NCBI GenBank assembly: GCA_951640165.1
Contig: OX621251.1
Location: 25,816,893-25,880,892 of the forward strand
DNA: 64,000 nucleotides
Direction: 5' to 3'
Source: Pseudoips prasinana
Lineage: Eukaryota > Arthropoda > Insecta > Lepidoptera > Nolidae
Position numbers and translations under genes: made by a program. Shown here one piece after another: positions 30,936-43,130 of this stretch. The notes below the pieces were generated by a model. The model did no database searches. It was not told the origin of the DNA and was given only the letters and a program-made list of their open reading frames with translations. Numbering within the stretch: the first letter of the stretch is position 1; the number at the start of each line of letters is the position of its first letter.

Positions 30936-31060
30936 TAAATTTATTGACTCTGTCTCAAAATGAATAATGTTATTGTTTCGATGTTTTTCTTTTGTTTCCT
31001 AAATATAATATAAATTAATATTCATTCAGACAATCGATCGAGCAGATATTGTGTTTGCCT
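30936..31060 (+). repeat. Interspersed repeat, direct copy at 63880-64000
   Basis: ATTGACTCTGTCTCAAAATG, then ATGTTATTGTTTCGATG, TTCCTAAATATAAT and GCAGATATTGTGTTTG. The window's last 120 bases repeat this order in the same orientation. Family not recognised. Confidence 0.75.
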
Positions 31061-31099
31061 ACTAAATAATTACTTTAAGTGGACCAAATCCCGTGTTCA

Positions 31100-31230
31100 T
31101 GCCCGGTTGAGTATGTTTCGCCGGACCGTCTCAACTGGGCCGTGTTGAAACCGGTAGTATATGAACCTGCTGAGTTTGTTTCGCTGGGTCTTCTCAGTTG
31201 GGGCGCATTGGATCCGGTGGTAGCATTAAC
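31100..31230 (+). repeat. Two tandem copies of a roughly 63-bp unit
   Basis: GGTTGAGTATGTTTCGCCGG ... ACCGTCTCAACTGGG and TGCTGAGTTTGTTTCGCTGG ... GTCTTCTCAGTTGGGG are diverged copies. The region is open in one frame (31079-31288), but the frame is a by-product of the repeat. Probably a retroelement remnant. Confidence 0.5.
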
Positions 31231-31289
31231 GCGCGACCGTCGTTTTAAACACAAGCTCCGTTATAAAAATAATACTGAATTACCTTAAT

Positions 31290-32998
31290 ATAGACAGAAC
31301 CATTCAGACAATATGTAGTAAAATATAAATTTCAATAATTAAACCTAAACATAATCTCCTTAGCTAAATATCACTACCATTATAAAATAAATTGTATAAA
31401 TGTTTTAACATTCCGTGTACCTAAATATCTGTAATCAGTAACTAGAAATAATAACTGTATTACTACAAACATGTTCTGACTATTTACAAGAGCTTTTTTA
31501 AAGTCTACGTGATTAAAAACCTTTTTTTAATTTTTTTTAATGAGGAACTGCTCTTTACCTAACATTATTCCTAATAAAGTACAACAATTGGTCTTTTAAA
31601 AGTAATTGTATATATTTATGATACATAATTGTCAGTAAATCTTTGACACGACCATGATAGCGTGGGATTTAATGTTATGAGTAGGTGTGACAATTAAATA
31701 AAAAACTTCATTATTTTCATAATTTTCTTTAATTTATAGAAGTACACCACGAAAATCACTATAGCACCAAACATTACATACAAAATGTACAAAATTGTGC
31801 CTGTTTACTCATCACATTTATTGGGGGAATGAAAAATCTAGCTAACGATCCTGATTCTGACTTGCACCAACTTAACTATATTAATATAATTGCATTTCTT
31901 TGTAACATTTTTTGGAGAAACTTTAATATATACAGTATTTTTATCAATCTAAACAAGTATATAAGCACTCACGCCAAACAGACTAGTTTTAAAAGTTCCA
32001 AAGTCATTATGGAGCACTAAAGTCCGTTAAAAAGTTATCTCAAATGCCCTTACGAACATTGAAAAAGATGAAAGAATATTAAAAATAGTATTGTTGGTAT
32101 TGTTGCAGAATTGGAGACTATTACATATTGCTTTAAAATCATCGCATTAATATTATTTATATATTAATAATTTAAATTTTCGAGATTTTCTTTCACTTAT
32201 GCTAAAGTTTCTGTTAGACTTTCATATGCTCGACAAGTTATATAACAGTAGGTGATATTGCAAACTTCAAAAAAAATTATATTTCAATCGGGTCCTTAGA
32301 TTATGACACTGTTATAAATACGAACCAGACAATTGTATCAAATCTCGATAGTTTTCTCTTCCGAGAGACACAAGCCTACGTCACCGTTACTGCTAGCTCT
32401 GTACATAGGTTTTCCATTGATTTTTTATTATAATAAACCATTACTACCCTTATTTGTAGTTTTTATTATTTATTTATTTATTTGCAACTGATAAGTCCCT
32501 TATCAGTTCTTAACAATAATGGCAACCCTATGTATGCGGCGATTGAAAACTAGGTTGATTTACAAAAGCTTTGAGTACGTGAATTCATAAGACTAGAGTA
32601 GAAAACATATCTATATTGATCAGGCATGGTGACACTAATGATATTATGCGGATATAACTTCGTCCGCAAGCCAATCTCTACCTACATCTATCACAGCAAA
32701 ATGAAAGACTTTGCATATGGCTAAAATGTTATATGCGTCGTAGGGTGTACCGCACATGAGCGAATACGCACATGTTGCACGCAACAAGACAAGCACTCGT
32801 GAAATGCAATGCTTATACAAAATTACTGTTATCTTAAGCATTGGCGCTCGCTGGTGTTACATAATAAATTATATTTAAATTATTATGTTGCAATTTTATA
32901 ATCTCTGATTATAATGAAGTTAATAAAACTGATACTTACACAAGTATTTAGAGCCTAATGGCCAAGTATGGTCTAAACATAGCTGTCCTTAGTATGTA
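31290..32998. other. Gene-free stretch
   Basis: AT-rich, no coding frame with recognisable domains and no splice-bounded exon that I can support. A (TTTA)n tract is at 32463-32483. Confidence 0.5.
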
Positions 32999-33007
32999 TA
33001 TTGATTT

Positions 33008-33408
33008 GTGTGCGTCACGATTGCTCCGACACGTTATCCAAACAGAAAAAGAAATCGCTATAATTTTTCTCAAAATTAGTCAAAATCGAAAGGAACAAAC
33101 CAAAACTTTGTCAAAACAGAAATAAAGAAGTTACAGGGGTTTTAAGTTGGCCGCGCGAACTATTGACAAATGAAAGGTTCAATTAACAAAAAGAATTAGA
33201 TCTCTATCCCAAGTAGTTGCTGAGATCTCCATCGCCGCGCAATCCTCCACGTTACGTTCGCGCGGCCAACTTAAAACCCCTGTAACTTCTTTATTTCTGC
33301 TTTGACAAAGTTTTGGTTTGTTCCTTGCGATTTTGACTAATTTTGACAAAAATTATAGCGATTTCTTTTTCTGTGTGGATAACGTAGCGGAGCAATCGTG
33401 AAAAACAC
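33008..33408. mobile_element. 401-bp MITE with long terminal inverted repeats
   Basis: Arms of about 150 bases (33008-33160 and 33257-33408) are inverted and about 90% identical. They include CACGATTGCTCCG at the ends and GGGGTTTTAAGTTGGCCGCG at the inner edge. The flanks TATTGATTT (32999-33007) and TATTGAGTA (33409-33417) match at 7 of 9 positions, a possible decayed 9-bp target duplication. No coding capacity. Confidence 0.8.
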
Positions 33409-33417
33409 TATTGAGTA

Positions 33418-34859
33418 AATTTTAGCTCTATGATCTTCACAATAGGAACGAGGCGCTAGCGACGCTCACAAATTTTGCTTCAGATGTGTAATGCAACACA
33501 AGTCCTGTAATTTTTACACTCATAAAATATTGATGTGATTTGGAATCACCCAATGATTGCAATCATGCATATCTTATTTCTTAGCCTTTCGACTTTACGG
33601 AACGATTTATTAAAATAAATTATAACTCAAAATAAATACTTATTAGTGTGTAAGTTTCAAAGATAAACTTGTAGAAACAATTAAAATTACTCTATTTATT
33701 AACCATATTCGCAGTGTAGTTACGTAGAACGAGGTTAGTACAACGGTGGGTGAGACATGTTATATTAGTAGGTACGATCAGTACTTATTGTGACTGAGGC
33801 ATTTGAGTACACGGCTCATATATGTACCCCATTCCATCAACGTGAAATGTGTCTTATAGTTACCCGCCAATTTGTACAAAGTATTTTTGTATATAATCTT
33901 AAGTAAAACGTCACTTTCTTTAAATATGGTATTATTGACATGTGTATATTTTCAAAATAAATTGTGTGACATTTTTACTTTTATTAAATTTGTAATCGCA
34001 TTGCTTCTAAAATTGTAACAAACTAAAATCCAGTTGCATGCTCTAACAGGCTGGACATAGCGAACTAACATTTTACTACCACCCTTAAATGTACATTATC
34101 TACCTGTGTTCGCAATAAATAAATTATTATTCGTATTTGTAAATTAATTACGGCTACCCAGACAGATTCCATGGTCATGTCTAACCGACTTTTGTACGGA
34201 CGCATTTTAACGTAGAACGTAAAACGGGGTGAATAGAGACGTAAACAGAATTTAAATTAAGTATGGGAGTTGTTCATGTCTCTATTTCTATTATTTTATA
34301 ACCGTACGGAAAAAAGGTAGTCGTTATTCAATTCCATACTTTTTGTGGTTGAAGTAGAATCCAATATATCTTGGCTGAAATCGACAAAGCAAATTTAATT
34401 TCCACACCCTAATGTTAAATAGCGTCTATGGGTTAGCTGTATATAATTGAGTATATTTAAATCTCGTTGATACCAATTAGTAATGACCAATTAGTTATCC
34501 ATGGTTGGTGCAGTCGGGCCACAGCATATAATTAATGACAATTAGGTATATCCTTAACTAGCAAAATAAATAAGCATAATAGAAAAAAATCAACGTATTA
34601 TACAAAATAATTATTTTATTTACAAAAAATCTCAACAAAGAAATAAGTAATCTAAAATAAGAATTATGCTGATATTTCAACAATGTTATAAAAATAAATG
34701 CTATAAATTAAAATAAATGTTCCGGTCCTATATATTCAAATTGCAGGTAATTTCTTAGTAAAACATTGTAACAATTAGTTTGTAAAGGTTATAACAATAT
34801 ATTTACAAGTGTAAAAAATGTACCTGCTATAAAATAAAGGCGAACTGTTTTAAATTACA
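33418..34859. other. Gene-free stretch
   Basis: AT-rich; nothing recognised on either strand. Confidence 0.5.
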
Positions 34860-35100
34860 ACGCAATGTTTGTTGCAAAATGGGATCAACCCGTTTCCCGA
34901 GTAAAGAAAAGGTGCGATTTAGTCTTAAAGTCACTGAATCAAAATCACCCCACTCCATGGTGGAGGAGAGAAATATAATTTTACAACTCTTAGAACTTTA
35001 AAACTACATCAAAGGAAATGAAGTGGCACGGAACCTGCATGAGCCTCACAATTACGAGCCGTTTCATTGTGTGCCACTGCTAATCCTGAATTCAAGTCGA
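34860..35100 (-). repeat. Interspersed repeat, inverted partner of 24730-24965
   Basis: TTTCATTGTGTGCCACTGCT and GCCTCACAATTACG are the complement of the phrases at about 24790-24835, with the same spacing. Confidence 0.5.
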
Positions 35101-35126
35101 GCTAGCATGGCGACGAAGACTATTCG

Positions 35127-35493
35127 ACTTATCCGTAGAATAAAGTTACTTCTGCATAATCTGTCCAGGATTCAGCTATAAAAATTTACATAATTCTCTA
35201 GCAATTTGATTATTTTTCTATAAATATTCAAATTGCTAGATAATTATGTGCTAGATAATTATTACTTGTTGTTGTACAGACGCCAGCACATCAAGCTACC
35301 CCAATATGTCAAAATTCCCCAATTGAAAGTGAACCTTACGCTTATGTGATAAAGTTGAAAATCTATAAATGAAATTGGAACATATTGGGGTAGTTGGATG
35401 GGCTGGAGTCTGTACCTACTAGACAAATTTCAAATCGCTCTCCTCTAAAGTAAAGACTATGCAGAAGTAATATTATTCTACGGATAGGTCGGA
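35127..35493. repeat. Inverted repeat pair enclosing a MITE
   Basis: TATCCGTAGAATAAAGTTAC (35130 region) is matched in inverse by GTAATATTATTCTACGGATA (35467-35486). Arms are about 40-45 bases. The TA-flanked MITE at 35275-35414 lies between them. Confidence 0.6.
35275..35414. mobile_element. TA-flanked MITE, copy 1
   Basis: Ends TACAGACGCCAGCACATCAA and its near-complement (GGAGTCTGTA), with CTACCCCAATATGTCAAA inside and CATATTGGGGTAG near the other end. 140 bases, no coding capacity. Three more copies are at 36701, 57949 and 60101. Confidence 0.82.
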
Positions 35494-36700
35494 ATGTTTC
35501 TCTATATCCAATCGCCTTGCTTGCACACAGAGGCTTGTGTTTTGTCGAAAGCTGTAGTGACACGAATTTCGTCGTCGTGCTAGCTACGCAGGTTTACGGT
35601 TAGTTCCAAAAGGAACTTATCTATTGGTAAACGACCCGCTACTTGAATATAGGAACCGGGTATTACGTTATTTAGTATTTTAGTGCATTGCTGTGACAGA
35701 CGAAGGCTCAGCAAAGGGTATTTATCAGGTTACATTAAAATAGCACAGCATTGCAGGAATGGTAGGTTTCGATAATAGATAACACTAAACAGAAAGAAAA
35801 TAAATAATTTTATTTTTAATCACGTACGGAAAATGTATAACAATTTTAGTAAATATTTTTATAGATTTTTAAATTGAATCCTGGCATATAAAATTGCCCT
35901 ATCTCAGCTAACATTTCTCCAAAAATGGGTATACCATGCTTGTGACGTGAAACCTCTAATTCTTGTAGGGCAGTAATCATGCCTGACGATGTCTGGAACT
36001 AAGTAGGTATATACGATTCAGTGCGTCACCGTGACTCTCTCGTAAGTATTAAAAAAAACCAACGTTTCGGTAATGAATCAAAAGAGACAGAGAATGAGAT
36101 GATACTACGCTTGCGTTGTGTTATTGTTGCAAATATTGTATAGTTATATTTCAATTGAGGTGCCCCCCTTTCTTTCTCTATGTCGCAAACTAAATATCTC
36201 ATATACTTTTACCTTGTGTGCGGTGAAGCACGTGCTATTTAATTTTTACGATCTTTATATACATAATCTATTATCGATACCTAGTAATCCTGACAAAGTT
36301 CGATTACTAATTTAATCTAACCTTAAATACATAAGTATAAATATATAATGACAGAATTCGAGTAGTGTTTTGCCGTATTTAACGTTAACGTACGTATTAC
36401 TCTAAACGTACACACACGTTGCATTAATTGTGTAATGTTCTGAGTTGCTATTTTACAGGTACTGCATCAAAATAATCGACTTTGTAGACAGGGTTAAAAC
36501 GTGTTACAATTACATATTTTAAGCATTAATAAATTAGGCCATATTGATATATTTTTTATTCTATCGCCTGTAGCAAATAAAAATATTTAGGTGCTGATGA
36601 ATTGCTTGGAAAATATCGTAATGTTTTATTTGTATTACAATATAGAGTAAAGTAATTATTGTATTTTTTTCATAATCACCATGGCCTAATAAACTATAGG
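35494..36700. other. Gene-free stretch
   Basis: No gene or named repeat recognised. Confidence 0.45.
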
Positions 36701-36839
36701 TATAGACGCCAGCACATCCAGCTACCCCAATATGTCAAATTTCTTTTATAGATTGTCAACTTTATCACAAAACCATAAGGTTAACTTTCAATTGGGGTAA
36801 TTTGACATATGGGGGTAACTTGATGTGCTGGCGTCTGTA
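36701..36839. mobile_element. TA-flanked MITE, copy 2
   Basis: TATAGACGCCAGCACATCCA at one end and TTGATGTGCTGGCGTCTGTA at the other; same internal order as copy 1. Confidence 0.85.
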
Positions 36840-38204
36840 CTTGAAAATATTTAACATGAAGATTGTAACACGTTTTATATTTTTTTATATTAGTTCTGGC
36901 GTCGTGATGTATTCTTATTCTAACTCTTGGCACTTTTTAAAAAAGTTAATATCAATAATAACTATTATGCCAATGACGTGCATATAACTAAAGAATTATT
37001 CTTCGTTAGGTAATTATTATAATATTTTTTTACAAATGAGTTCAATGTTTTTATCTATGCTTCTTGATTCTATGATTACTTAAAACAATAACCTTATACG
37101 AACGTTTTGGATACATAGGTATATTATAATTGTGCGTCAAGATTCAGAGTAACGTTAAAAATGGAAATCTGATTTTATTAATATTTCGGAAGTCAAAGAA
37201 AAGTATATAAGTATATTTTATATTATATTAAAATAATCATGATATTTCTGAATGAAATAAAACGGATGGTGGTCCTCAATCCATTTGCAGTATGATGGTC
37301 GCTACATAGGCAGTACTTAAAGACGCTTAATTTAAGATGATCTTTTACAAAATGACAAGGATTGATGCAAATGACCAAAATACCTAAATATTTTTACCAA
37401 ATTATTGAATTCGCAACGTTTCAGAAGATATATTGACAATTTTAATTACTGTCCCATGTACATTATACTTGACAGGGATTCTGAGTAAGTTCGTAAGGGA
37501 ATATCAAGTGATTATAATAAAATTATTAATCTGTTTAATTTTTTTTTAACATTTACTAAATATTAGTAATATCAATTTTCCACAATTTTAATGGGATTTA
37601 AAATCTCAATGCACATTATGTTTTCTGTTAATCTTCACCCATTCAAGAACCTTAGCATATTTTGGTAGGAATTTAACAATTTGACAAAATGATTATTTGA
37701 TATAGTCCAGAGAAACTTGACAAATTGGCATAAAATGACGTTGTCAATGTGCCTATTTAAATAAATAGAAAAAAGCTCCTTGCGCTATATTGTGCTGTAG
37801 ATTTTTACCAAAACAGACCCGAGTAAAGACATACAATTTACTTTATATTCATATATCGTGTCTTTTAAGTTACAGAAACTAATATAACTACTGTGTAATT
37901 TCTAAAAACAACTCAAAATCGTACTCAAAGTAAATCATGTTATCAAAACGTTTTAATTTATATCTTAGTATACTTATCTAACAACTATACCTAGATCTAT
38001 TCTTACCACTAATATTATTTTACATAATTATGTATAAAATTTAATTTTATTAGAATACAACTGATTACAGAAGCGAAGCATCTTTAAAATATATTTTTCA
38101 TTAATAGATACAGAAAGCTCAACCTTTAATACATAAGTGATTTAATTCAAATGATTGATACATGCAATTTGTAATAATAACAATAACCCACTACACAGGA
38201 TATA
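36840..38204. other. Gene-free stretch
   Basis: Very AT-rich; nothing recognised. Confidence 0.5.
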
Positions 38205-38457
38205 TTAAAGTGCGGGAGCGTGTGCTTAAACACAGATGCACTCTCTACTCCCTGATAATCTGGCGGGACGGTCATTGCAGATAGCGCAGGTCCGATCGCT
38301 TTACGTGTTCTTGTGCATGGCCATTAAAACCACCAACCTCTAGACTCCGGGATTTACTTCCCAGAAAAGTCCGAACAAAACATTATAGACCGACCGGAGA
38401 TTTGAACCCAGTACCTCATTATCGCGAACACGCTTCCGCTAGACCAATGAAGCTGTT
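38205..38457 (-). mobile_element. tRNA-derived SINE
   Basis: On the minus strand a tRNA-like head at the 38457 side contains an A box (TTGGTCTAGCGG) and a B box (GGTTCAAATCTC) about 38 bases apart. A non-tRNA body follows. The stem pairing of a true tRNA is not kept, so this is a SINE rather than a tRNA gene. Confidence 0.65.
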
Positions 38458-39095
38458 AAGTAATATATTAAAGAGTCGACACATTGAAGGAGCTCCATCT
38501 GCCCATAAAACTAAGCAACTTCTACAACATATTTTTATAAAACATTTCCAATTTTCAATGATAACATAATTTAATTAGGTAGTTAGTAGACCTCTGAAAT
38601 GGCTTAACAACACATACATAATAATATATAATACAAAAACCATAATATTGTTACGCCATCTAGTATCACGTAAGAGAAACTAAACCAATTACTAACGCCA
38701 TCCCTTATCAATGGCTAGAACCACAGCTCTAGCACACAGTAAGTTTCGACTACGAGGGGCTTCTAGAATATTCTTTACGGTTCAAGATTGGAAATAAGAA
38801 GAAAGGCGACTTACTAATGCTTAATATTAGTAAGTGTTAAAGTGTGCTCCATCTATCCATGTCACAGACTGATTGTAATAAATAATAACATACCACTTTG
38901 CTGAGAAAAGTAAACAGTCTTCTTTGTTGATTAATCACAATTGTTTAAGTTACAAACTCTCCTGGTTTAGATAGCATCAGCTTCGTTATGTAATGCGGCT
39001 TATTACGTATGGTTCTACTTACAATTAATAAATATGGACATGAAGAGTACTCATGAAAACGGAATCCGTGACATTCTTACTGTACCCACGTTCTT
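38458..39095. other. Gene-free stretch downstream of fdl
   Basis: Nothing recognised; the 3' UTR of the fdl gene probably enters from the right. Confidence 0.4.
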
Positions 39096-39101
39096 TTTAT
39101 T
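39096..39101 (-). terminator. Possible polyadenylation signal of fdl
   Basis: AATAAA on the minus strand about 350 bases after the stop codon at 39453. It is the nearest good match, but unconfirmed. Confidence 0.35.
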
Positions 39102-39452
39102 TAAAAGCCATTTTGTCTAGATGAAGAGTACCAACGTAATAATAATTATTTGGTAAACACTACAAAAAGAAATGAGTATTAAATGAACAGAAGTACGTAG
39201 AAATAGTGTCTCGAATCTTAAACTATGACTCAATGGCAGTTTCATTTCGTCGTAGCTAGAAGCCGACTCTCAAGTCAGCCGGTTCTATAACAAAAAGCGC
39301 TGTACAATTACTATCTATTCCCCTACGCCTACACGATAAAATCCTACTACCTATGTACAACAGAAGTACCTCCCGCTCGGAGCCGGGGCCTCGGGGAGCG
39401 ATTTGTGAGAATTTCATCCATCACCTTGTGGCGATAAGTCTGCGTCCGGCGG

Positions 39453-41193
39453 CTAGAGGCACGCGTGCGGGTTGTGCGAGCACCAGCGCGGCCACAGCGG
39501 CGCCGCGCGCACGCCGCGCGCCACCAGCCGCGCGCGCTGCGTGTCGAGCCGCAGGTACACGTCCGCGCCCGCGCCCTCCGCGCGGTCCGCCCACAGGCGC
39601 TCCGCCAGCGCCGCCGCGCGCGGCCACACGCGCGCGTCCAGCCCGCCCGGGCCCAGCTGCTCCGTCCACTGGCACGCCGCGCCGCCCTCCACGCGCCACG
39701 CGCCCGCGCCCGGCGCGCCAAGCGCGGGCGGCGGCGGCTCCTCGGCCCACGGCCGGTGCTCGTACACCTGCTGCCACGAGCGGTACGGCCCGCAGTGCCC
39801 GTCCGAGCTGTCGCGCCAGGACCCGAACCCGCAGTCCAGGTACCATGCGTCCACGTGCGACATCACCGAGCGGAAGCCGGCGTCGAGTACGGCACGCGAC
39901 TCCGGCCAGCGGGACGAGCCCCACACTTGCACCCCGATGCGCGACGAATCGAGCCGCTCCAAGTAAGGCGAGCGGGTGAGACGCGACGACCACAGCAGGG
40001 TGAGCGCCGGCGCGTGCCCGCCGTTGGCGCGCTCGAGAGCGTGCATTGCACGCTGCGTGAACTCCAACCATAGGTCCATGGGGTCCGAGTCGTTGAAATG
40101 TTGCGTCCAACACCGTTCCGACACCTCGTCGCCGCCCAGGTGGAACAAATCATCGACCTGCGTCAACTGAATGATTTCAGCGTAGATCTTCTGCAATAGG
40201 TCGTACACATGCGGGTTGCGTGGATTCAGCTGTCCGCAAGGCGGTTCGCCGCACCATGCGCTCCAGGGCTCCACCTCAACGCAGTGCGCCAGGTGGCCGA
40301 GCCCCGCGGCCGGGCCCCAGCTCCACGCTCGGCCGACGTGCGCGGGCGCGTCTACCTCCAGGAGTACGCGGATGCCGCGCAACCGGGCATGGCGCACGAC
40401 GGCGCGCACATCATCTGTAGTGTAGATGGCACCGGGCCCGTAGGCGCCGTGTTGCGCTAGCTGCGGTGCACTTTCCAGTCTCAGCGGGAACGATTGTGAG
40501 TCGCTCACGTGCCAATGGAAAGTGTTCAGTTTGCAAGCTGCCATAGCGTCTATAGTCCGCATAATCTCAGCAAGCGGGAAAAAGTTTCGCGCGGTGTCGA
40601 GCAATAAACCTCGGAAGGAGAAGCGAGGTGCGTCTGTCACTGTAGCTGCCTCCAGGATTAGCAGCGAGCCGGCGTATGGATCTAGCCATACTATTTGCGA
40701 GAGTGTCTCGAAACCGTGGCGCGCGCCGCAGAATGAGTGCGCTGTAATGTCGACAACGAGCGACTTCTTGGCGGGGCGCAACGCGAGCTTGTAGCTCTCG
40801 TCGGTGTCGAGGCGCATGCGCGGGTCGCCACTGCCGTTGATTGCAACGCGCACGATGACGTCGCGCGGTGAGCCCAAATCGTGCGGGCGTGGATCACCGC
40901 CAACGTTGCGTTCGAGCGCGCGCATATCCTCCTTCATGAGTTCGAATGCTTCAGCGAGATGATCGCTTACGTCTGGGGAGGGTGAGGAGACGATTTCAAG
41001 CTTAAACCGGTCGGCACGAACGGGCGCGACCGCGGTGGCGAGGCTGACGGGACCAGTGGGTTGCGGCCACAGTTGCGTCGAGTCGCATAGCATATTGCAT
41101 GTTTGTAAGGACTGCAAGGTTGATGATTCGGACGCTAACTGACGCTCACAGCGGTAGTTGCGACACACCCAAGACCATTGCGGCTCGATGCCC
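39453..41193 (-). CDS. fdl: fdl exon 2 (catalytic domain)
   Basis: Acceptor TTCTTTGCAG on the minus strand just above 41193; stop TAG at 39455-39453. It opens TGIEPQWSWVCRNYRCERQ after completing a split codon. The whole catalytic domain is in this single exon. Confidence 0.88.
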
Positions 41194-41464
41194 CTGCAAA
41201 GAAAATGATTATGTTAAAGCTGCCACATATAGGACTGTAGACTGTTATGCATATAATATTGAATATTTACGTGTATAGGGAGTGCAGCGGGCGTAGAGCG
41301 CGGTCATCGGTTTGCTGGCGCCAGTACAGCAGCGCGGCGGCAGTGCAGGCTGCGGCGGCCAGCAGCAGCAGTGCACGCCGCAGCCTCCCCACGCGCGCCC
41401 ATCCTCCACCCGCACTGCGCGACGCCGCGCTTAGCGCCTCGCTGCACCACTTCATGCTGCACAT
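39453..41464 (-). CDS. fdl: Fused-lobes-type beta-N-acetylglucosaminidase (GH20), two coding exons
   Basis: The two exons give a 644-residue protein. Residues 1-30 are a short basic cytoplasmic tail. Residues 31-48 (ALLLLAAAACTAAALLYW) are a signal anchor, so it is a type II membrane protein, as known for insect FDL. The lumenal part has the GH20 N-terminal domain, then the catalytic barrel: FRGLLLDTARNFF, KLNTFHWHVSDSQSFPL, and the catalytic pair in HLGGDEVSERCW (Asp420-Glu421). C-terminal landmarks are VWGSS and AALAERLWAD. In insects FDL removes the GlcNAc added by GnT-I to the alpha-1,3 arm of N-glycans in the secretory pathway, giving paucimannose glycans. Its anchor and sequence separate it from secreted chitinolytic GH20 enzymes. 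The coding sequence is very GC-rich, which produces long spurious frames on the other strand. Specificity is inferred from family membership. Confidence 0.88.
41271..41464 (-). CDS. fdl: fdl exon 1 (cytoplasmic tail and signal anchor)
   Basis: ATG at 41464-41462 (MCSMKWCSEALS). A second ATG in the same frame lies nine bases on. Donor AC|GTAAAT at 41271/41270, phase 2. A good acceptor (CGTTACAG, minus strand, ending at 41476) sits 12 bases before the ATG, so this is not the first exon of the mRNA. Confidence 0.82.
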
Positions 41465-41479
41465 CGCATTCACAACTGT

Positions 41480-42654
41480 AACGAGAAATAATCAAATTCG
41501 TCATCGTGGCAAAAGCAATACGTTGTATTCTTCTCGAAACTGGGAGACCGACGGCATTTGTTGAAGGCTCATATGGCTCTTGGAATGTGCCCGAAACGAG
41601 ACGATGTTGGGCTTAAGCACGAACGAGCCTTGCCCTGAATGTTAGTTCCACATACCAGTCTACGAAAACTCTTGTGATAAACCCAACAATATAGTTCTTA
41701 CACTATTGATCCAGTCTTCACTGATTTCAGCTATATTTACCCAGGAGGATTCCTGGGTAGCGCTAAGCGGTAGGTAGGGCATATTGTTACCTTACAGTGT
41801 ACATTCCAGGTTTATGGTTTATTTTATAATGTCGCCAGAGCAGTCGGGCGTAAGCGTCATAATCGGTAATCACTTACCATTGGATGGGCTATATGTAAGT
41901 TATTAGGGCGACTTAAAAGTTAAAACTATAAAAATGAAACAGATATAACGAGTAAAAAAACTTGCTTATTCAAACTACTAAATTACTTTGGACATCAAGC
42001 TCGGGAATGTTGCGCTTTTGTTCCGCGTTTAAGGGTACGAAAATACAAACGGAGATGAGGGATGAAAGGGCCTGCTACTGCCTTTATGCAAATAAACCTG
42101 CAGTATGGTATATAAATGTATACATCATGATATAACTTAGTTGTGTATATAAAAGACTAAGCAATTCCATTAAAAGTTGGTGTTAAATTTATAATTTAGT
42201 TTTTTTGGTCTTTCGTGCAATCTTGTTGGATTCAGGATTTCGTTATACTTAACTGTCAAATGTATATTTTACACGCTCGGAATGTGCTTGATCAAATTAG
42301 ATTTTTTTAAAGTTTAATGCTACTGTGTCGAAAACCAAAAAGTACAGTAAGTACAGTTAATTTGAAAATATATACTACATTAAAAAAAAACAAGTTCCAG
42401 ATCGTTTCTTTACTTTTAATGTCTATCTGATTATTTTTCTTTTGGTGCCATTTTTCTTAAGGGCTCTGTCTAATCCTCACACATCTCAATTTTAAAACGT
42501 CAAGTAAATAATCTCGTAAATTTACAAACCAATTTCAAGTGTTATTTTATATGCACGTATGGTGTATTTTAGGATAAGGAAAATCTTTGTTAGATTTGCC
42601 ATTAAGTTATATAGTTAGCAATTAATGATTTGTTCAATCCCATCCTTTAAATCC
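41480..42654. other. Stretch without recognised coding sequence, probably fdl 5' intron
   Basis: No coding frame. Inferred to be part of the intron upstream of fdl exon 1, because that exon begins at a splice acceptor. Confidence 0.4.
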
Positions 42655-42725
42655 ATAAATTAGAGTGAAATGAAAAAAAGTATTATATTGTGTCAAAAAC
42701 ATTTTAATAGTTCACTCTAATTTAT
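42655..42725. mobile_element. 71-bp mini-MITE
   Basis: Perfect 15-bp terminal inverted repeats: ATAAATTAGAGTGAA and TTCACTCTAATTTAT. Confidence 0.5.
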
Positions 42726-42738
42726 TACACGAAAAGAA

Positions 42739-42754
42739 GGGGGGGGGGGGGGGG
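42739..42754 (+). repeat. 16-base G homopolymer
   Basis: Uninterrupted run of 16 G in otherwise AT-rich sequence. Confidence 0.9.
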
Positions 42755-43042
42755 TAATTAATAACCCCCTTATTGAATGTGCGCAATTTCCTCGGTATTG
42801 TCATAACCGGTTTTGATACTTCTTTTTTTCTTTATGGAAAAGTACCTCACTATAGTATGGTATTACATTTTGATCGAATCGATATTTATAAAGAAAATTT
42901 GATGTCAGTTCTGTTGTGTAATTATCTTTATACGGGCGGGATAGGCGTGATGCAATAAAATTGGGTGTCGTCAGCCTCTTAACGAAGAGAACATTCTTTA
43001 TGCAGTATTATTTACTTATCTGTCAACAATACAGTATTTTTA

Positions 43043-43130
43043 TGTAAATATTGTGAGATGAGCCAACGTGCTGAAAGAATAACGTGTAACAGTTTGCTGT
43101 GTAACATACAAGGATGCTACAATATTCTAC
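43043..43130 (+). repeat. Interspersed repeat, inverted copy at 63064-63154
   Basis: GTAAATATTGTGAGATGA, CAGTTTGCTGTGTAAC and CAATATTCTACTGA match the reverse complement of the later copy over about 88 bases, roughly 80% identical. Confidence 0.7.

Noticed and set aside
31079..31288. 69-codon frame as a small protein gene
   Set aside because: The frame spans two diverged tandem units and follows a LINE tail; a repeat origin is simpler.
38390..38457. A tRNA gene
   Set aside because: A and B boxes are present, but the acceptor and anticodon stems do not pair convincingly; a SINE explains the boxes and the body.
39353..40460. Several Arg/Ala/Pro-rich frames up to 208 codons on the plus strand
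   Set aside because: They are antisense shadows of the GC-rich fdl catalytic exon, with low-complexity composition.
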